Shown: positions 1-6,531, counted from the first letter of the stretch. The stretch: 9,247 nt of DNA from JAAZAI01 sp050942875 (GCA_050942875.1 JBMNOD010000110.1:1-9247), one strand, 5' to 3'. Made by a program: numbers and translations. Notes: a model not told the origin generated them from the letters alone.

Positions 1-67
1 GTCCCGAATCGAGATCGCGCAACACCTGGAACTTGAAGGCCTCACTATAGCGAATTGTCGTCTTCAT
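1..67 (-). CDS. IS3-type transposase OrfA, 5' fragment (runs off the window)
   Basis: Reading the minus strand from the ATG at 67 gives 22 codons, open to the window edge. The peptide begins MKTTI and continues RYSEAFKFQVLRDLDSG. A Tyr-Ser-x-x-Phe-Lys core followed by a basic/acidic helix is the usual start of the HTH_Tnp_1-type DNA-binding domain in IS3-family OrfA proteins, where OrfA binds the IS ends and OrfB supplies the DDE integrase through frameshifting. A purine stretch at 80-76 (AAAGG) lies 8 nt before the ATG and could be the ribosome binding site. Only the very N-terminus is visible, so I cannot say whether the element is complete or which IS group it belongs to. Another HTH protein with the same fold is possible. 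Recognition is from the short motif and its position only. Confidence 0.6.
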   Translation of the reverse strand, partial: MKTTIRYSEAFKFQVLRDLDSG

Positions 68-69
68 TG

Positions 70-104
70 CACCTGCCTTTCTGCTTCTTGTGCTTTTGCA
101 GGTG
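70..104 (-). promoter_or_regulatory. Inverted repeat covering the transposase ribosome binding region
   Basis: A perfect 7-bp inverted repeat has arms at 98-104 and 70-76, with a 21-nt loop. In minus-strand RNA it reads CACCTGC, loop, GCAGGTG, and the second arm ends 2 nt before the transposase ATG at 67. Its first base overlaps the putative AAAGG ribosome binding site (80-76). Hairpins that hide the start region in read-through transcripts are known in some insertion sequences such as IS10 and IS50. A similar protective role here is inference from position. Confidence 0.35.
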
Positions 105-108
105 TCAA

Positions 109-117
109 TCTATACCA
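109..117 (-). promoter_or_regulatory. Possible extended -10 promoter for the transposase
   Basis: The minus strand reads TGGTATAGA from 117 to 109, matching the extended -10 form TGnTATAnT in most positions. Transcription would start near position 102, about 35 nt before the ATG at 67. The expected -35 position shows no convincing hexamer, which extended -10 promoters do not strictly need. A TTGACA at 108-103 has no acceptable -10 at the right spacing, so I did not choose it. Low confidence. Confidence 0.25.
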
Positions 118-120
118 GGA

Positions 121-344
121 CGGGACATGCGGTCTAGCGACTAGCCCCTGGCGACTAGCGACTCAATCGGGCAGGCGGCGGGGCGGGTTCGAGGCTGGGC
201 GCCAAGCGTTCCGAGCCCCACCCCGGCGACTGACCGATTGCTGAACCGATTACTTTCCACTAGACACGACGACGGAGAAAATGAGATGATTTTCCCAATT
301 TTATTGGAACTTCGTTTTTTAAAGACAACCCGCCGGAAACGCCC
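121..344. other. Noncoding upstream region with short GCGACTAG-like repeats and AT-rich patch
   Basis: No convincing gene lies here. CTAGCGACT occurs at 134-142 and 155-163, and GCGACTA at 137-143 and 151-157, forming a small cluster of near-tandem heptamer-like repeats. GGGACA at 122-127 would be the outer TGTCCC end of the insertion element if its boundary lies there, but no opposite end is visible to confirm that. A short AT-rich stretch at about 287-323, with a CCAAT/ATTGG inverted repeat (295-299 and 303-307), precedes the VTC gene and is the likeliest place for the operon promoter. I could not pick convincing -35 and -10 boxes. Confidence 0.4.
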
Positions 345-1064
345 ATGCCCTGCCTGCGCTCATCAACCCCGCCTCTCGTCAACGAACGAAAGTTCGTGGG
401 CTCCGGCGCGCTTGCGGACTTTGCCTTCGCCCTGCTTGACGCGCGGTGCCTGCCGGATGGGGAGCATCCCTTGGGGCATGTCAACAGCATCTACTTCGAC
501 AGTCACGACCTGCATTCGTTGGGCGAAAAGCTCGATGGCGACAACCTCAAGATGAAAATCCGGGCGAGGTGGTACGGCTGCCCCGAAGAAAGCACCGATT
601 CGGAAATCCCCGTTTTCATCGAAATCAAGTGCCGCCTCGGCTCGGCTCGGGACAAAGTGCGCAGCCGCGTTTCCGCCCCGGGCCGGTGGCTGGGCCGGAC
701 GCCCCTCGACGACCCCTCGTTCCCCGCCTTCCTGTACCACCATGCGGCTGCGCTGGGATATCCCATTCCCCGGCACTGGGTGCCGTCTGTCTGCATTTCC
801 TACGACCGCCGTCGCTATCGCTGCCCGTTGACCGACGCCCGCGTGTCCATCGACTGGGGCATCCGCGCCGACCGCTTCAACCCGACGCTCTTCCCCTTTG
901 TCGCGCCGGCCCGTCTCCCCGAGACCGTCTGCGAATTCAAAAGCCCCGGAGGCGAACCACCGCCTTGGGCGGAGTCGCTCCACCGAGCCGGCTTCCGGCT
1001 GAGAAGCTTCTCAAAATACGGCGAATGCCTCGCCCGCATCCTGCAAGGAGCACCCCCCCGATGA
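345..1064 (+). CDS. VTC-domain protein (polyphosphate polymerase-like, triphosphate tunnel fold)
   Basis: This 239-residue protein is essentially one VTC domain, the tunnel fold that in yeast Vtc4 makes polyphosphate from ATP. The family's ordered motifs are all present: NERKF at 13-17, VNSIYFD at 46-52, KIRARWYG at 71-78, FIEIKCR at 91-97, YDRRRY at 153-158, VSIDWGIRAD at 167-176, CEFKSPG at 196-202 and SFSKYGECLA at 221-230. The alternating basic residues and the acidic EIK and EFK pairs correspond to the phosphate-binding and metal-binding tunnel of the family. There is no SPX domain, signal peptide or membrane segment, so it is probably cytosolic. ATG 345 is the first ATG after an in-frame stop at 282-284 and lies just before the domain; its ribosome binding site is weak. 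The stop overlaps the next gene's ATG as ATGA. Family assignment is strong. Whether it polymerises phosphate, rather than cleaving or binding a triphosphate, is inferred. Confidence 0.93.
   Translation: MPCLRSSTPPLVNERKFVGSGALADFAFALLDARCLPDGEHPLGHVNSIYFDSHDLHSLGEKLDGDNLKMKIRARWYGCPEESTDSEIPVFIEIKCRLGSARDKVRSRVSAPGRWLGRTPLDDPSFPAFLYHHAAALGYPIPRHWVPSVCISYDRRRYRCPLTDARVSIDWGIRADRFNPTLFPFVAPARLPETVCEFKSPGGEPPPWAESLHRAGFRLRSFSKYGECLARILQGAPPR
1045..1050 (+). promoter_or_regulatory. Shine-Dalgarno site of the DUF4956 gene
   Basis: AAGGAG lies 10 nt before the ATG at 1061, inside the last codons of the VTC gene. It fixes the start of the membrane protein and, with the ATGA overlap, supports coupled translation. 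Confidence 0.75.
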
Positions 1065-1762
1065 ACAAGAATCTTGACCTTGTCAAAATCACCGAAAACC
1101 TGGAACGGGTTCGCGAGATGTTCGACCCCGCGCTTTTCATCACGGCGATCCTCGTCTCGCTCGCTGCGGCCATCGCCGCCGCGCTGATGTACCGGTTCTT
1201 CTATGAACGCCGCGGCACAGGCAGCCAGGTCCACCGCGCCTTCCCGCTTCTGGCCCTGTCGATCACGACCTTGTTCATCTGCGTGCAGATCTCGATCCCG
1301 CTTTCGCTCGGCCTGCTCGGCGCGCTCTCGATCATCCGCTTCCGCACGCCGATCAAGGAGCCGGAGGAAGTCGGCTTCATCATGCTGGTCATCGCCTCGT
1401 CGATCTGCGCCTCCACATTCAACTTCCAGTTCATTGTGATACTGGAACTCACGGCGTTCGCGACCTTGTTCTTCATGCGCGGCGCCTCGGCATGGAAATG
1501 GCTGAAGCGCGACGGCGTCATCGTCTTCACGACGCCGGCGGCCGACGTCCAGACGCACATGCCGTCCGTCGAGGCCTGCCTCGCCAGCCATGTTCGGCGC
1601 CACTGCCTGGAAAGCGCCTCGATCCGGGACGGCATCGCCACCTGCCAGTACATCTTCTCGGGGCTCAAGGCGAACGTCCCCGAGCTGCAGGCCGCCCTCG
1701 GCAAGGCAATTCCCCTCCAGACGCTGAACGTCTTCCTGGATCGTCCCGGCGGCATCCGCTGA
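1061..1762 (+). CDS. DUF4956 family integral membrane protein
   Basis: This 233-residue protein has a short polar N-terminus, then hydrophobic segments at about 24-46, 62-92 (probably two passes) and 104-138, and a soluble C-terminal domain from about 150 to the end. The loop at 82-115, beginning SLGLLGALSIIRFRTPIKEP and followed by EEVGFIMLVIASSI, is the hallmark of the DUF4956 family, whose members are commonly found beside VTC-domain and CotH genes. No biochemical function is established to my knowledge. The RFRTPIK loop and the soluble tail make a membrane partner or regulator of the VTC enzyme a reasonable guess. The start at 1061 is set by AAGGAG at 1045-1050 and overlaps the upstream stop by 4 bp. 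The next gene starts 2 bp after its stop. A longer reading in another frame through this region has no family resemblance and is a shadow. Confidence 0.93.
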   Translation: MNKNLDLVKITENLERVREMFDPALFITAILVSLAAAIAAALMYRFFYERRGTGSQVHRAFPLLALSITTLFICVQISIPLSLGLLGALSIIRFRTPIKEPEEVGFIMLVIASSICASTFNFQFIVILELTAFATLFFMRGASAWKWLKRDGVIVFTTPAADVQTHMPSVEACLASHVRRHCLESASIRDGIATCQYIFSGLKANVPELQAALGKAIPLQTLNVFLDRPGGIR

Positions 1763-1764
1763 AC

Positions 1765-4644
1765 ATGAAGCGAAAACGAATCGCCCGATGCATCTTGCTC
1801 GTCGTCTTCGCGGGCGCGGCGCTGGCGTGGCTCCTGTCTTCCGACGCGCTTCTCTTCGACCGCCCCGAAACGAAAGCCCGGGAAATCCAAACCTGCATCG
1901 GGGAAAGACTGTCGTCACGGCACCGCGTGGCCTTCTACGCGAGCTTCGACGAGCCGCATCCCCGCGAATCCGTCCACAGAACCCGCCTCATCTGCCCAGA
2001 CACCCGAACCGTGCCAGGACGCTTTGGACGCGCACGGAAAATCAATGGCGAATCGTCCTCCTACATCAGGACGGCCGTGTTCTGGGACGTCGTCAAAAGC
2101 CCGAGCTACGCGCTGTCGTTCTGGGTCAAGGTGCAAGGGCCAAATCCCGATCAGGAAATCTGGCACACCCAAGCCGAAGCCGCCAGCATCGGATTCCAGC
2201 TTGAGCAAGGACGAATGACGTTCCACGTGCCCGGCACGTCGCACATGCAACAAGTCAGCTATCCATTCGACTCGTTCAACCGATTCGTCCACCTCGCGAC
2301 CGTCGTGGACGGCCCCTCCAGGACGGTCCGGCTCTACGAGGACGGCGCCCTGAAGGCCGAGGCCTCCGTCGATGCCGGCCCCCTGCCTCATCGCCACCTG
2401 GAATTCGGATGCGCACAGTGGAACGCCTTCCGCGGCTGCATCGACGAAGCCGCGCTTTGGAACCGGGCGCTCTCGGACTCGGAAGTCCGGTCACTGGCGC
2501 GAGCGCGACGCTCGCTGCCAGCGCGGCTTGAGCCGTGGAAGATCGCCCAGCTCCGAATCGTGGAAGCTTATCAACGAATCATGCCGACCGTACTGGCATC
2601 CTTCCACAAACTCAATCCCGCCTTCAACCCCCGCCTGCCGACGCGAATCGGCATCCCAGAAGTGTCGCTCCGCTTCAGCAAATCCGACTCTCGCCACTTC
2701 ATCCGCGCACACGAAGAATCGAAGCTCTCAGGCCAGCGAACCGACCGCGCGGCAAAATCCAGGGAAATCATCGCCAAAATCGATGGGAAGATTGTGAACG
2801 TCGAGGCCTGCCTTGACGACGCTTACGACGTAGCCCTGCCGACGCGCCGCCCGGCCTTCGTCCTCCAGACCCTCCCGGGAACAAAGGACGGCGACATCGA
2901 GCCGACGAGGCTCTATCCGCCCGAAACCTACTCCCTCTTCCATCCGGACAGCCCCTTCCCGGCTCCGCTCGGCACGAACGGGCTCGTTCGGCTCGTGATA
3001 GACGGCGTTGCCAAAGGCATCTATTGCACGGAACCTGCCGATCGACTCGGCGGCGCATGGCTGATCGACGACGCGCGAAGCAGGCGCAACGCCAAATTCC
3101 CTCTGCGCAACGCATGGGGCGGGACACTGGGCGAGACATGGCGCCTGACGCCCGAAGCACAGCAAGAAGCCCGCAAGCGAATCCAACACCTGCTGTCCTG
3201 CGACTTCCAGAACCCCTGCAGCCACCGAGAATGGTCCTGGCGCATCCGCCATCAGGAGCAACGGTTCGTGGAAGCCCGTTTCGTCGAACATGGCATGACC
3301 GCCTTCGACATCATGGGACGCAATCCCTCGCCGTTCCACGTGGTCGAGAACCTCGACCTCGCAGCCGCCGGAACCCATCGCATCTGGAGAAGCGACAACC
3401 CCGACGTCATTGATTCGCAAGGTCGCGTGAAACGCCCGGCAGGCGACCTTCCCGTCGAGGTGGAAATGACTGCCACGACCCCGGATGGAACAACCGAAAC
3501 CCTGCGCTTCCGTGTCGTCCCCGAACGCCCCCGACTGCCCGTGCTCATGCTGTACGTCAACCAACCTCTGTCGAAAGTCGCCCGCCGCGACTTCTCGGCC
3601 GTCTTCCACCCCGCCGGCGGCGAAGGCGCGCCCCGCAGGCTGACAGGCCGCCAGAGCACGGGCGGCGGCATCAAGCACCGCGGCAACACCAGCTACTTGA
3701 AAGCCGCGAAAAAGGCGATGTCGCTGCGATTCGACAAGCCGCACCACCTGTTCACGGAAACCGACACACGGCATTTGTATCTGCTCAGCGGCTATGCCGA
3801 CGACACCCGGATGAGAAACAAGCTCAGCTACGATCTCTTCCGTTCCTTCGCCGCGCCGGGCCAGCCGCGCCACGCCCCGGAAATGGCCTGGGCCGAAGTC
3901 TTCGTCAACGGCGACTACTACGGCGTGTTCGAAGTCTGCACCCGCGTCCACGGCTGCGAACTCGGCGCAAAAGACAAGCCGGACGATCCCCGACACACGC
4001 CGCTGCTCTTCAAGATCCGCCAAGCCACCCACGTCTTCGCCAATGCCAATGCCGATGCGTTCGAGCCCATCCTCCCGGGAGCCGACGACCTGAGCCGCCG
4101 CGATGCGCTGCTCGGGCTGCTGACGTTCACCGCGCGCGCAGACACCGAAACCTTCAGACGGGACATTGCGAGGCACATCGACGTGGACAATCTCGTCGAC
4201 TTCATCTTGCTGCTGAACTTCACGGGCAACGAAGACGGGCGCATCTCGAACTTCTACCTCGCGCGAGGCGCCGACGAGGGGTCGCCGTTCTTCTTCATCC
4301 CCTGGGACTACGACAAAACCTTCAACGAGCCATTCCGCGTCTTGAGCAACAGCCTGATCGACCGGATGCGAAATGAAGTGGCGGGTTTCAACGACAAACT
4401 GTCTCGCCGCTGGGCCGAACTTCGCGCAGGCGAGCTTTCCGAACAAGCCATCGACGCCCGAATCTCCCGAATGGAAGACGCACTGGCCGGCTACATGGAC
4501 TGGGAATACGATCTCCAGAATCCACCCGAAGGCACACCCCGCCATGGCGAAGCAGTCGCCGAACTCAGACGCATCACCAAACAGCGACTCTCCCAAATGG
4601 ATGCGCTTTTCGAAAAAACCACCGACGCAAACCCGGCGCAGTAA
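1765..4644 (+). CDS. LamG / Ig-like / CotH kinase-family exported protein
   Basis: This 959-residue protein starts with a basic tail and a hydrophobic stretch at about 7-25, a signal peptide or membrane anchor, so the rest is probably outside the cytoplasm. Residues 54-245 form a LamG/concanavalin-like jelly roll: RVAFYASFDE at the start, YALSFWVKV, a DGPSRTVRLYEDG hairpin and FRGCIDEAALWNRAL at the end. About 526-590 resembles an atrophied bacterial Ig-like domain (NPDVIDSQGRVKRP). The CotH kinase-like domain spans about 592-900: IKHRGNTS at 636-643 with R639, K649/K650 in the following strand, NEDG at 822-825 with N829, and PWDYD with D848 and D850. CotH of Bacillus spore coats is an atypical protein kinase with this fold, so the expected phosphate-transfer residues look present. 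ATG 1765 is chosen because it follows the previous stop by 2 bp and opens straight into the signal segment; no good ribosome binding site is seen, so translation is probably coupled. Its substrate is unknown. Confidence 0.92.
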   Translation: MKRKRIARCILLVVFAGAALAWLLSSDALLFDRPETKAREIQTCIGERLSSRHRVAFYASFDEPHPRESVHRTRLICPDTRTVPGRFGRARKINGESSSYIRTAVFWDVVKSPSYALSFWVKVQGPNPDQEIWHTQAEAASIGFQLEQGRMTFHVPGTSHMQQVSYPFDSFNRFVHLATVVDGPSRTVRLYEDGALKAEASVDAGPLPHRHLEFGCAQWNAFRGCIDEAALWNRALSDSEVRSLARARRSLPARLEPWKIAQLRIVEAYQRIMPTVLASFHKLNPAFNPRLPTRIGIPEVSLRFSKSDSRHFIRAHEESKLSGQRTDRAAKSREIIAKIDGKIVNVEACLDDAYDVALPTRRPAFVLQTLPGTKDGDIEPTRLYPPETYSLFHPDSPFPAPLGTNGLVRLVIDGVAKGIYCTEPADRLGGAWLIDDARSRRNAKFPLRNAWGGTLGETWRLTPEAQQEARKRIQHLLSCDFQNPCSHREWSWRIRHQEQRFVEARFVEHGMTAFDIMGRNPSPFHVVENLDLAAAGTHRIWRSDNPDVIDSQGRVKRPAGDLPVEVEMTATTPDGTTETLRFRVVPERPRLPVLMLYVNQPLSKVARRDFSAVFHPAGGEGAPRRLTGRQSTGGGIKHRGNTSYLKAAKKAMSLRFDKPHHLFTETDTRHLYLLSGYADDTRMRNKLSYDLFRSFAAPGQPRHAPEMAWAEVFVNGDYYGVFEVCTRVHGCELGAKDKPDDPRHTPLLFKIRQATHVFANANADAFEPILPGADDLSRRDALLGLLTFTARADTETFRRDIARHIDVDNLVDFILLLNFTGNEDGRISNFYLARGADEGSPFFFIPWDYDKTFNEPFRVLSNSLIDRMRNEVAGFNDKLSRRWAELRAGELSEQAIDARISRMEDALAGYMDWEYDLQNPPEGTPRHGEAVAELRRITKQRLSQMDALFEKTTDANPAQ

Positions 4645-4837
4645 TCGTCCCCGGCGCAGACAATCCATCTGGCAATTCTAAGGCCAGTCAATTCTCCCAT
4701 GGATTACCCGTGCAAACATCAGCTCTAACCACAAAATTAGGGACAGACCCCAAAAAAATTACAAAGTTGACGTTTTCGCGCGAATTCATCTCATTTGTAC
4801 GACCGGAACGCCGAGGCGACCCCGAAGTTTCGGCGCA
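4645..4837. other. Convergent intergenic region
   Basis: This stretch separates the plus-strand operon from the minus-strand yifB gene. No gene is seen. It holds a 10-bp direct repeat CCCGGCGCAG (4632-4641 and 4650-4659) that straddles the CotH-gene stop, a 7-bp repeat CAATTCT (4673-4679 and 4689-4695), and the GGGACAGACCCC motif listed separately. CGCCGA at 4809-4814 and TCGGCG at 4830-4835 could pair weakly just after the yifB stop, but without a following T-run on the minus strand, so I do not call a terminator. Confidence 0.5.
4733..4760. mobile_element. GGGACAGACCCC motif, possible remnant end of a REP-associated transposon
   Basis: AATTAGGGACAGACCCC followed by an A-run and AATT (minus strand AATT, T-run, GGGGTCTGTCCCTAATT) matches a short AT-flanked motif that I recall as common beside Y1-type (REP-associated) transposase genes and as isolated remnants in many bacterial genomes. 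It is locally AT-rich compared with its surroundings. No transposase lies next to it here. This is pattern recognition from memory and not a proven element end. Confidence 0.35.
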
Positions 4838-6439
4838 TCAACCCCAGAACGCTCGGTCGAGCGATCGGTACTGAAGCGCCTCGTGGAGGTCGTTGCAGCG
4901 AATGGTCTCGCTGCCGTCCATGTCCGCGATCGTGCGGGCGACTTTGAGGATGCGGTCGTGTGCGCGGGGGCTGAAGTGCATCTTGCCCATTGCGAGATTG
5001 AGCATCTCGCGCGACGGCTCGTCAAGATGGCAATGGCGTTCGATTTCCCGGCGCTCCATCGCCGCATTGATTCGAACCTTGCTTGACCGTGCGAACCGCG
5101 CGGCCTGCACGACCCGCGCCTTTTCCACCGACTCGCGCATGCGCGCGCTCGTGTTGCCGGCGGGGATGCTCTGCAAGTCCTGGAACTTCGTGGCCGGAAC
5201 CTGAATCTGAATGTCAATACGGTCAAGCAACGGCCCGGAAATGCGGCTCCGATAGTTTCGGAGCTGAGTTTGCGAGCAACGACACCCGCGGTTCGGATCG
5301 CCGTAGAACCCGCAAGGGCACGGATTCATTGCCGCGACGAGCATGAAGCGGCTTGGGAAGACCGAGCTGCCAGCCGCGCGCGAAATCGTCACAAAACCAT
5401 CCTCCAGCGGCTGACGCATCACCTCCAGCACGCTGCGGTGGAATTCCGGCAGCTCGTCGAGGAAGAGAACGCCCAAGTGTGCCAAGGTCACTTCGCCGGG
5501 ACTCGGATGCGTGCCGCCGCCAAGCAGGCCGGCATCGGACACGGTATGATGGGGAGAGCGGAACGGACGCTCCATCATCAGCGGCATCCCAGACGGAAGC
5601 AGCCCGGCGACGCTGTGGATCTTCGTCACCTCCAGCGCCTCGTCCAAGGTCAGGGGCGGCAGAATCGAGGGAACGCGGCGGGCAAGCATCGACTTTCCGG
5701 TTCCCGGAGGGCCGATCATCAAAATGTTATGCCCGCCAGCGACCGCGACTTCAATCGCGCGCTTCGCCATCTCCTGCCCCTTGACTTCGACAAAGTCAGG
5801 CTCCGACGCCGTGCTCGTCTCGCGCAGATCCTCAAGGCAAACAGTCAGCGGCTGCGTCAGTTCATCTTCGCCGGTGACGAGCTGCACGGCCTGCGTGAGC
5901 GAGCGCAAAGGATAGACCTCAAGCCCCTCGACCATGGCCGCCTCCGCGGCGTTTTCCTCGGGGACAAGAAACTTGCGGATGCCGATTTCGCGCATCTTGA
6001 CCGCAATGGGAAGCACGCCGCGAACTCGGCGCACCTCGCCCGCCAACGAAAGCTCGCCGATCATCGCGACTGTGGAAAGATCCATGGGGCGCCGATGGCG
6101 GACTGGAGGCTCGCCAGGACGACGTCGCAGAGGCGCTCCATCCATCACAACAGCCCCCGAGGCGACGAGGATGCCCATGGCAATCGGCAGATCGAAGAAC
6201 GGACCTTCCTTGCGAATGTCGGCTGGGGCGAGATTGACCGTGACACGCCCGACAAAGGGTTCATACCCGCAATTGGCAATCGCCGTGGACACGCGGTGCT
6301 GGCTCTCGCGCACCGCCGCATCGGGGAGTCCGACCGTGACGATCTGAGGATCGCCGCTCATGCCGACGTCCGTCTCGATCTCGACAGGAAACGCCTCAAT
6401 CCCGAATACCGCGCCCGAGATGACCTTTGCCAGCGCCAT
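4838..6439 (-). CDS. yifB: YifB/ComM family Mg-chelatase-like AAA+ ATPase
   Basis: This complete 533-residue protein can be followed along E. coli YifB (about 506 residues). The N-terminal ChlI/Lon-protease-like domain (about 1-190) carries VTVNLAPADIRKEGPFFDLPI at 67-87, here written as two parts: VTVNLAPADI and RKEGPFFDLPI. The AAA+ core has Walker A GPPGTGKS at 243-250, RPFRSPHH at 291-298, Walker B GVLFLDE at 323-329 and the arginine-finger region SGPLLDRID at 401-409. C374, C376, C386 and C388 form a CPC...CRC pair typical of many YifB proteins and may bind metal. The C-terminal Mg_chelatase_C domain ends with LKVARTIADMDGS at 498-510. In Haemophilus and Vibrio, ComM is a hexameric branch-migration helicase that extends heteroduplex during natural transformation. 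An extra basic segment at about 100-118 (GAPLRRRPGEPPVRHRR) is absent from the E. coli protein. The start is ATG 6439 because AAGGAGG lies at 6456-6450, inside a longer GTG-initiated reading. Confidence 0.97.
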   Translation of the reverse strand: MALAKVISGAVFGIEAFPVEIETDVGMSGDPQIVTVGLPDAAVRESQHRVSTAIANCGYEPFVGRVTVNLAPADIRKEGPFFDLPIAMGILVASGAVVMDGAPLRRRPGEPPVRHRRPMDLSTVAMIGELSLAGEVRRVRGVLPIAVKMREIGIRKFLVPEENAAEAAMVEGLEVYPLRSLTQAVQLVTGEDELTQPLTVCLEDLRETSTASEPDFVEVKGQEMAKRAIEVAVAGGHNILMIGPPGTGKSMLARRVPSILPPLTLDEALEVTKIHSVAGLLPSGMPLMMERPFRSPHHTVSDAGLLGGGTHPSPGEVTLAHLGVLFLDELPEFHRSVLEVMRQPLEDGFVTISRAAGSSVFPSRFMLVAAMNPCPCGFYGDPNRGCRCSQTQLRNYRSRISGPLLDRIDIQIQVPATKFQDLQSIPAGNTSARMRESVEKARVVQAARFARSSKVRINAAMERREIERHCHLDEPSREMLNLAMGKMHFSPRAHDRILKVARTIADMDGSETIRCNDLHEALQYRSLDRAFWG

Positions 6440-6449
6440 GCGTCTGCGT

Positions 6450-6456
6450 CCTCCTT
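6450..6456 (-). promoter_or_regulatory. Shine-Dalgarno site of yifB
   Basis: The minus strand reads AAGGAGG from 6456 to 6450, with 10 nt before the ATG at 6439. It lies downstream of a possible GTG start at 6466, so it decides in favour of the shorter protein, which begins at the conserved MALAKV N-terminus. Confidence 0.8.
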
Positions 6457-6465
6457 GTTTGAGCA

Positions 6466-6499
6466 CACAAGGGAGATGGCTCCCGCCACCTCCCTTGTG
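6466..6499 (-). promoter_or_regulatory. Perfect 10-bp stem hairpin between the secretin gene and yifB
   Basis: CACAAGGGAG at 6466-6475 pairs exactly with CTCCCTTGTG at 6490-6499 across a 14-nt loop. On the transcribed minus strand it lies 32 nt after the secretin stop and about 10 nt before the yifB ribosome binding site. No T-run follows on the minus strand (TGCTCAAACAAGG), so it does not look like a standard intrinsic terminator. On the plus strand it is followed by CCAAGTTTAATTT, also not a clean T-run. It could be an RNA processing or stability element, a partial terminator, or an operator-like palindrome. Confidence 0.5.
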
Positions 6500-6531
6500 C
6501 CAAGTTTAATTTACGACGTGACAGCGTTCTG

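Noticed and set aside
446..1762. Longer reading of the DUF4956 gene starting at 446
   Set aside because: The extra N-terminal 205 residues overlap the VTC gene in another frame and are Arg/Pro-rich nonsense; AAGGAG at 1045-1050 marks the start at 1061.
1492..1764. N-terminal extension of the CotH protein
   Set aside because: It would overlap the DUF4956 gene by about 270 bp and put the signal segment inside the protein; ATG 1765 opens directly into the signal segment.
815..1918. 367-codon minus-strand reading frame across the VTC and DUF4956 genes
   Set aside because: Arg/Asp/Glu-rich antisense shadow without motifs.
2728..4668. 646-codon open reading frame on the minus strand opposite the CotH gene
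   Set aside because: Low-complexity Arg/Gly/Glu/Val-rich translation with no recognisable motif; it mirrors the GC-rich codons of the CotH gene, which has clear domains.
4809..4835. Intrinsic terminator after yifB
   Set aside because: Only a 6-bp stem with a 15-nt loop and no T-run on the minus strand.
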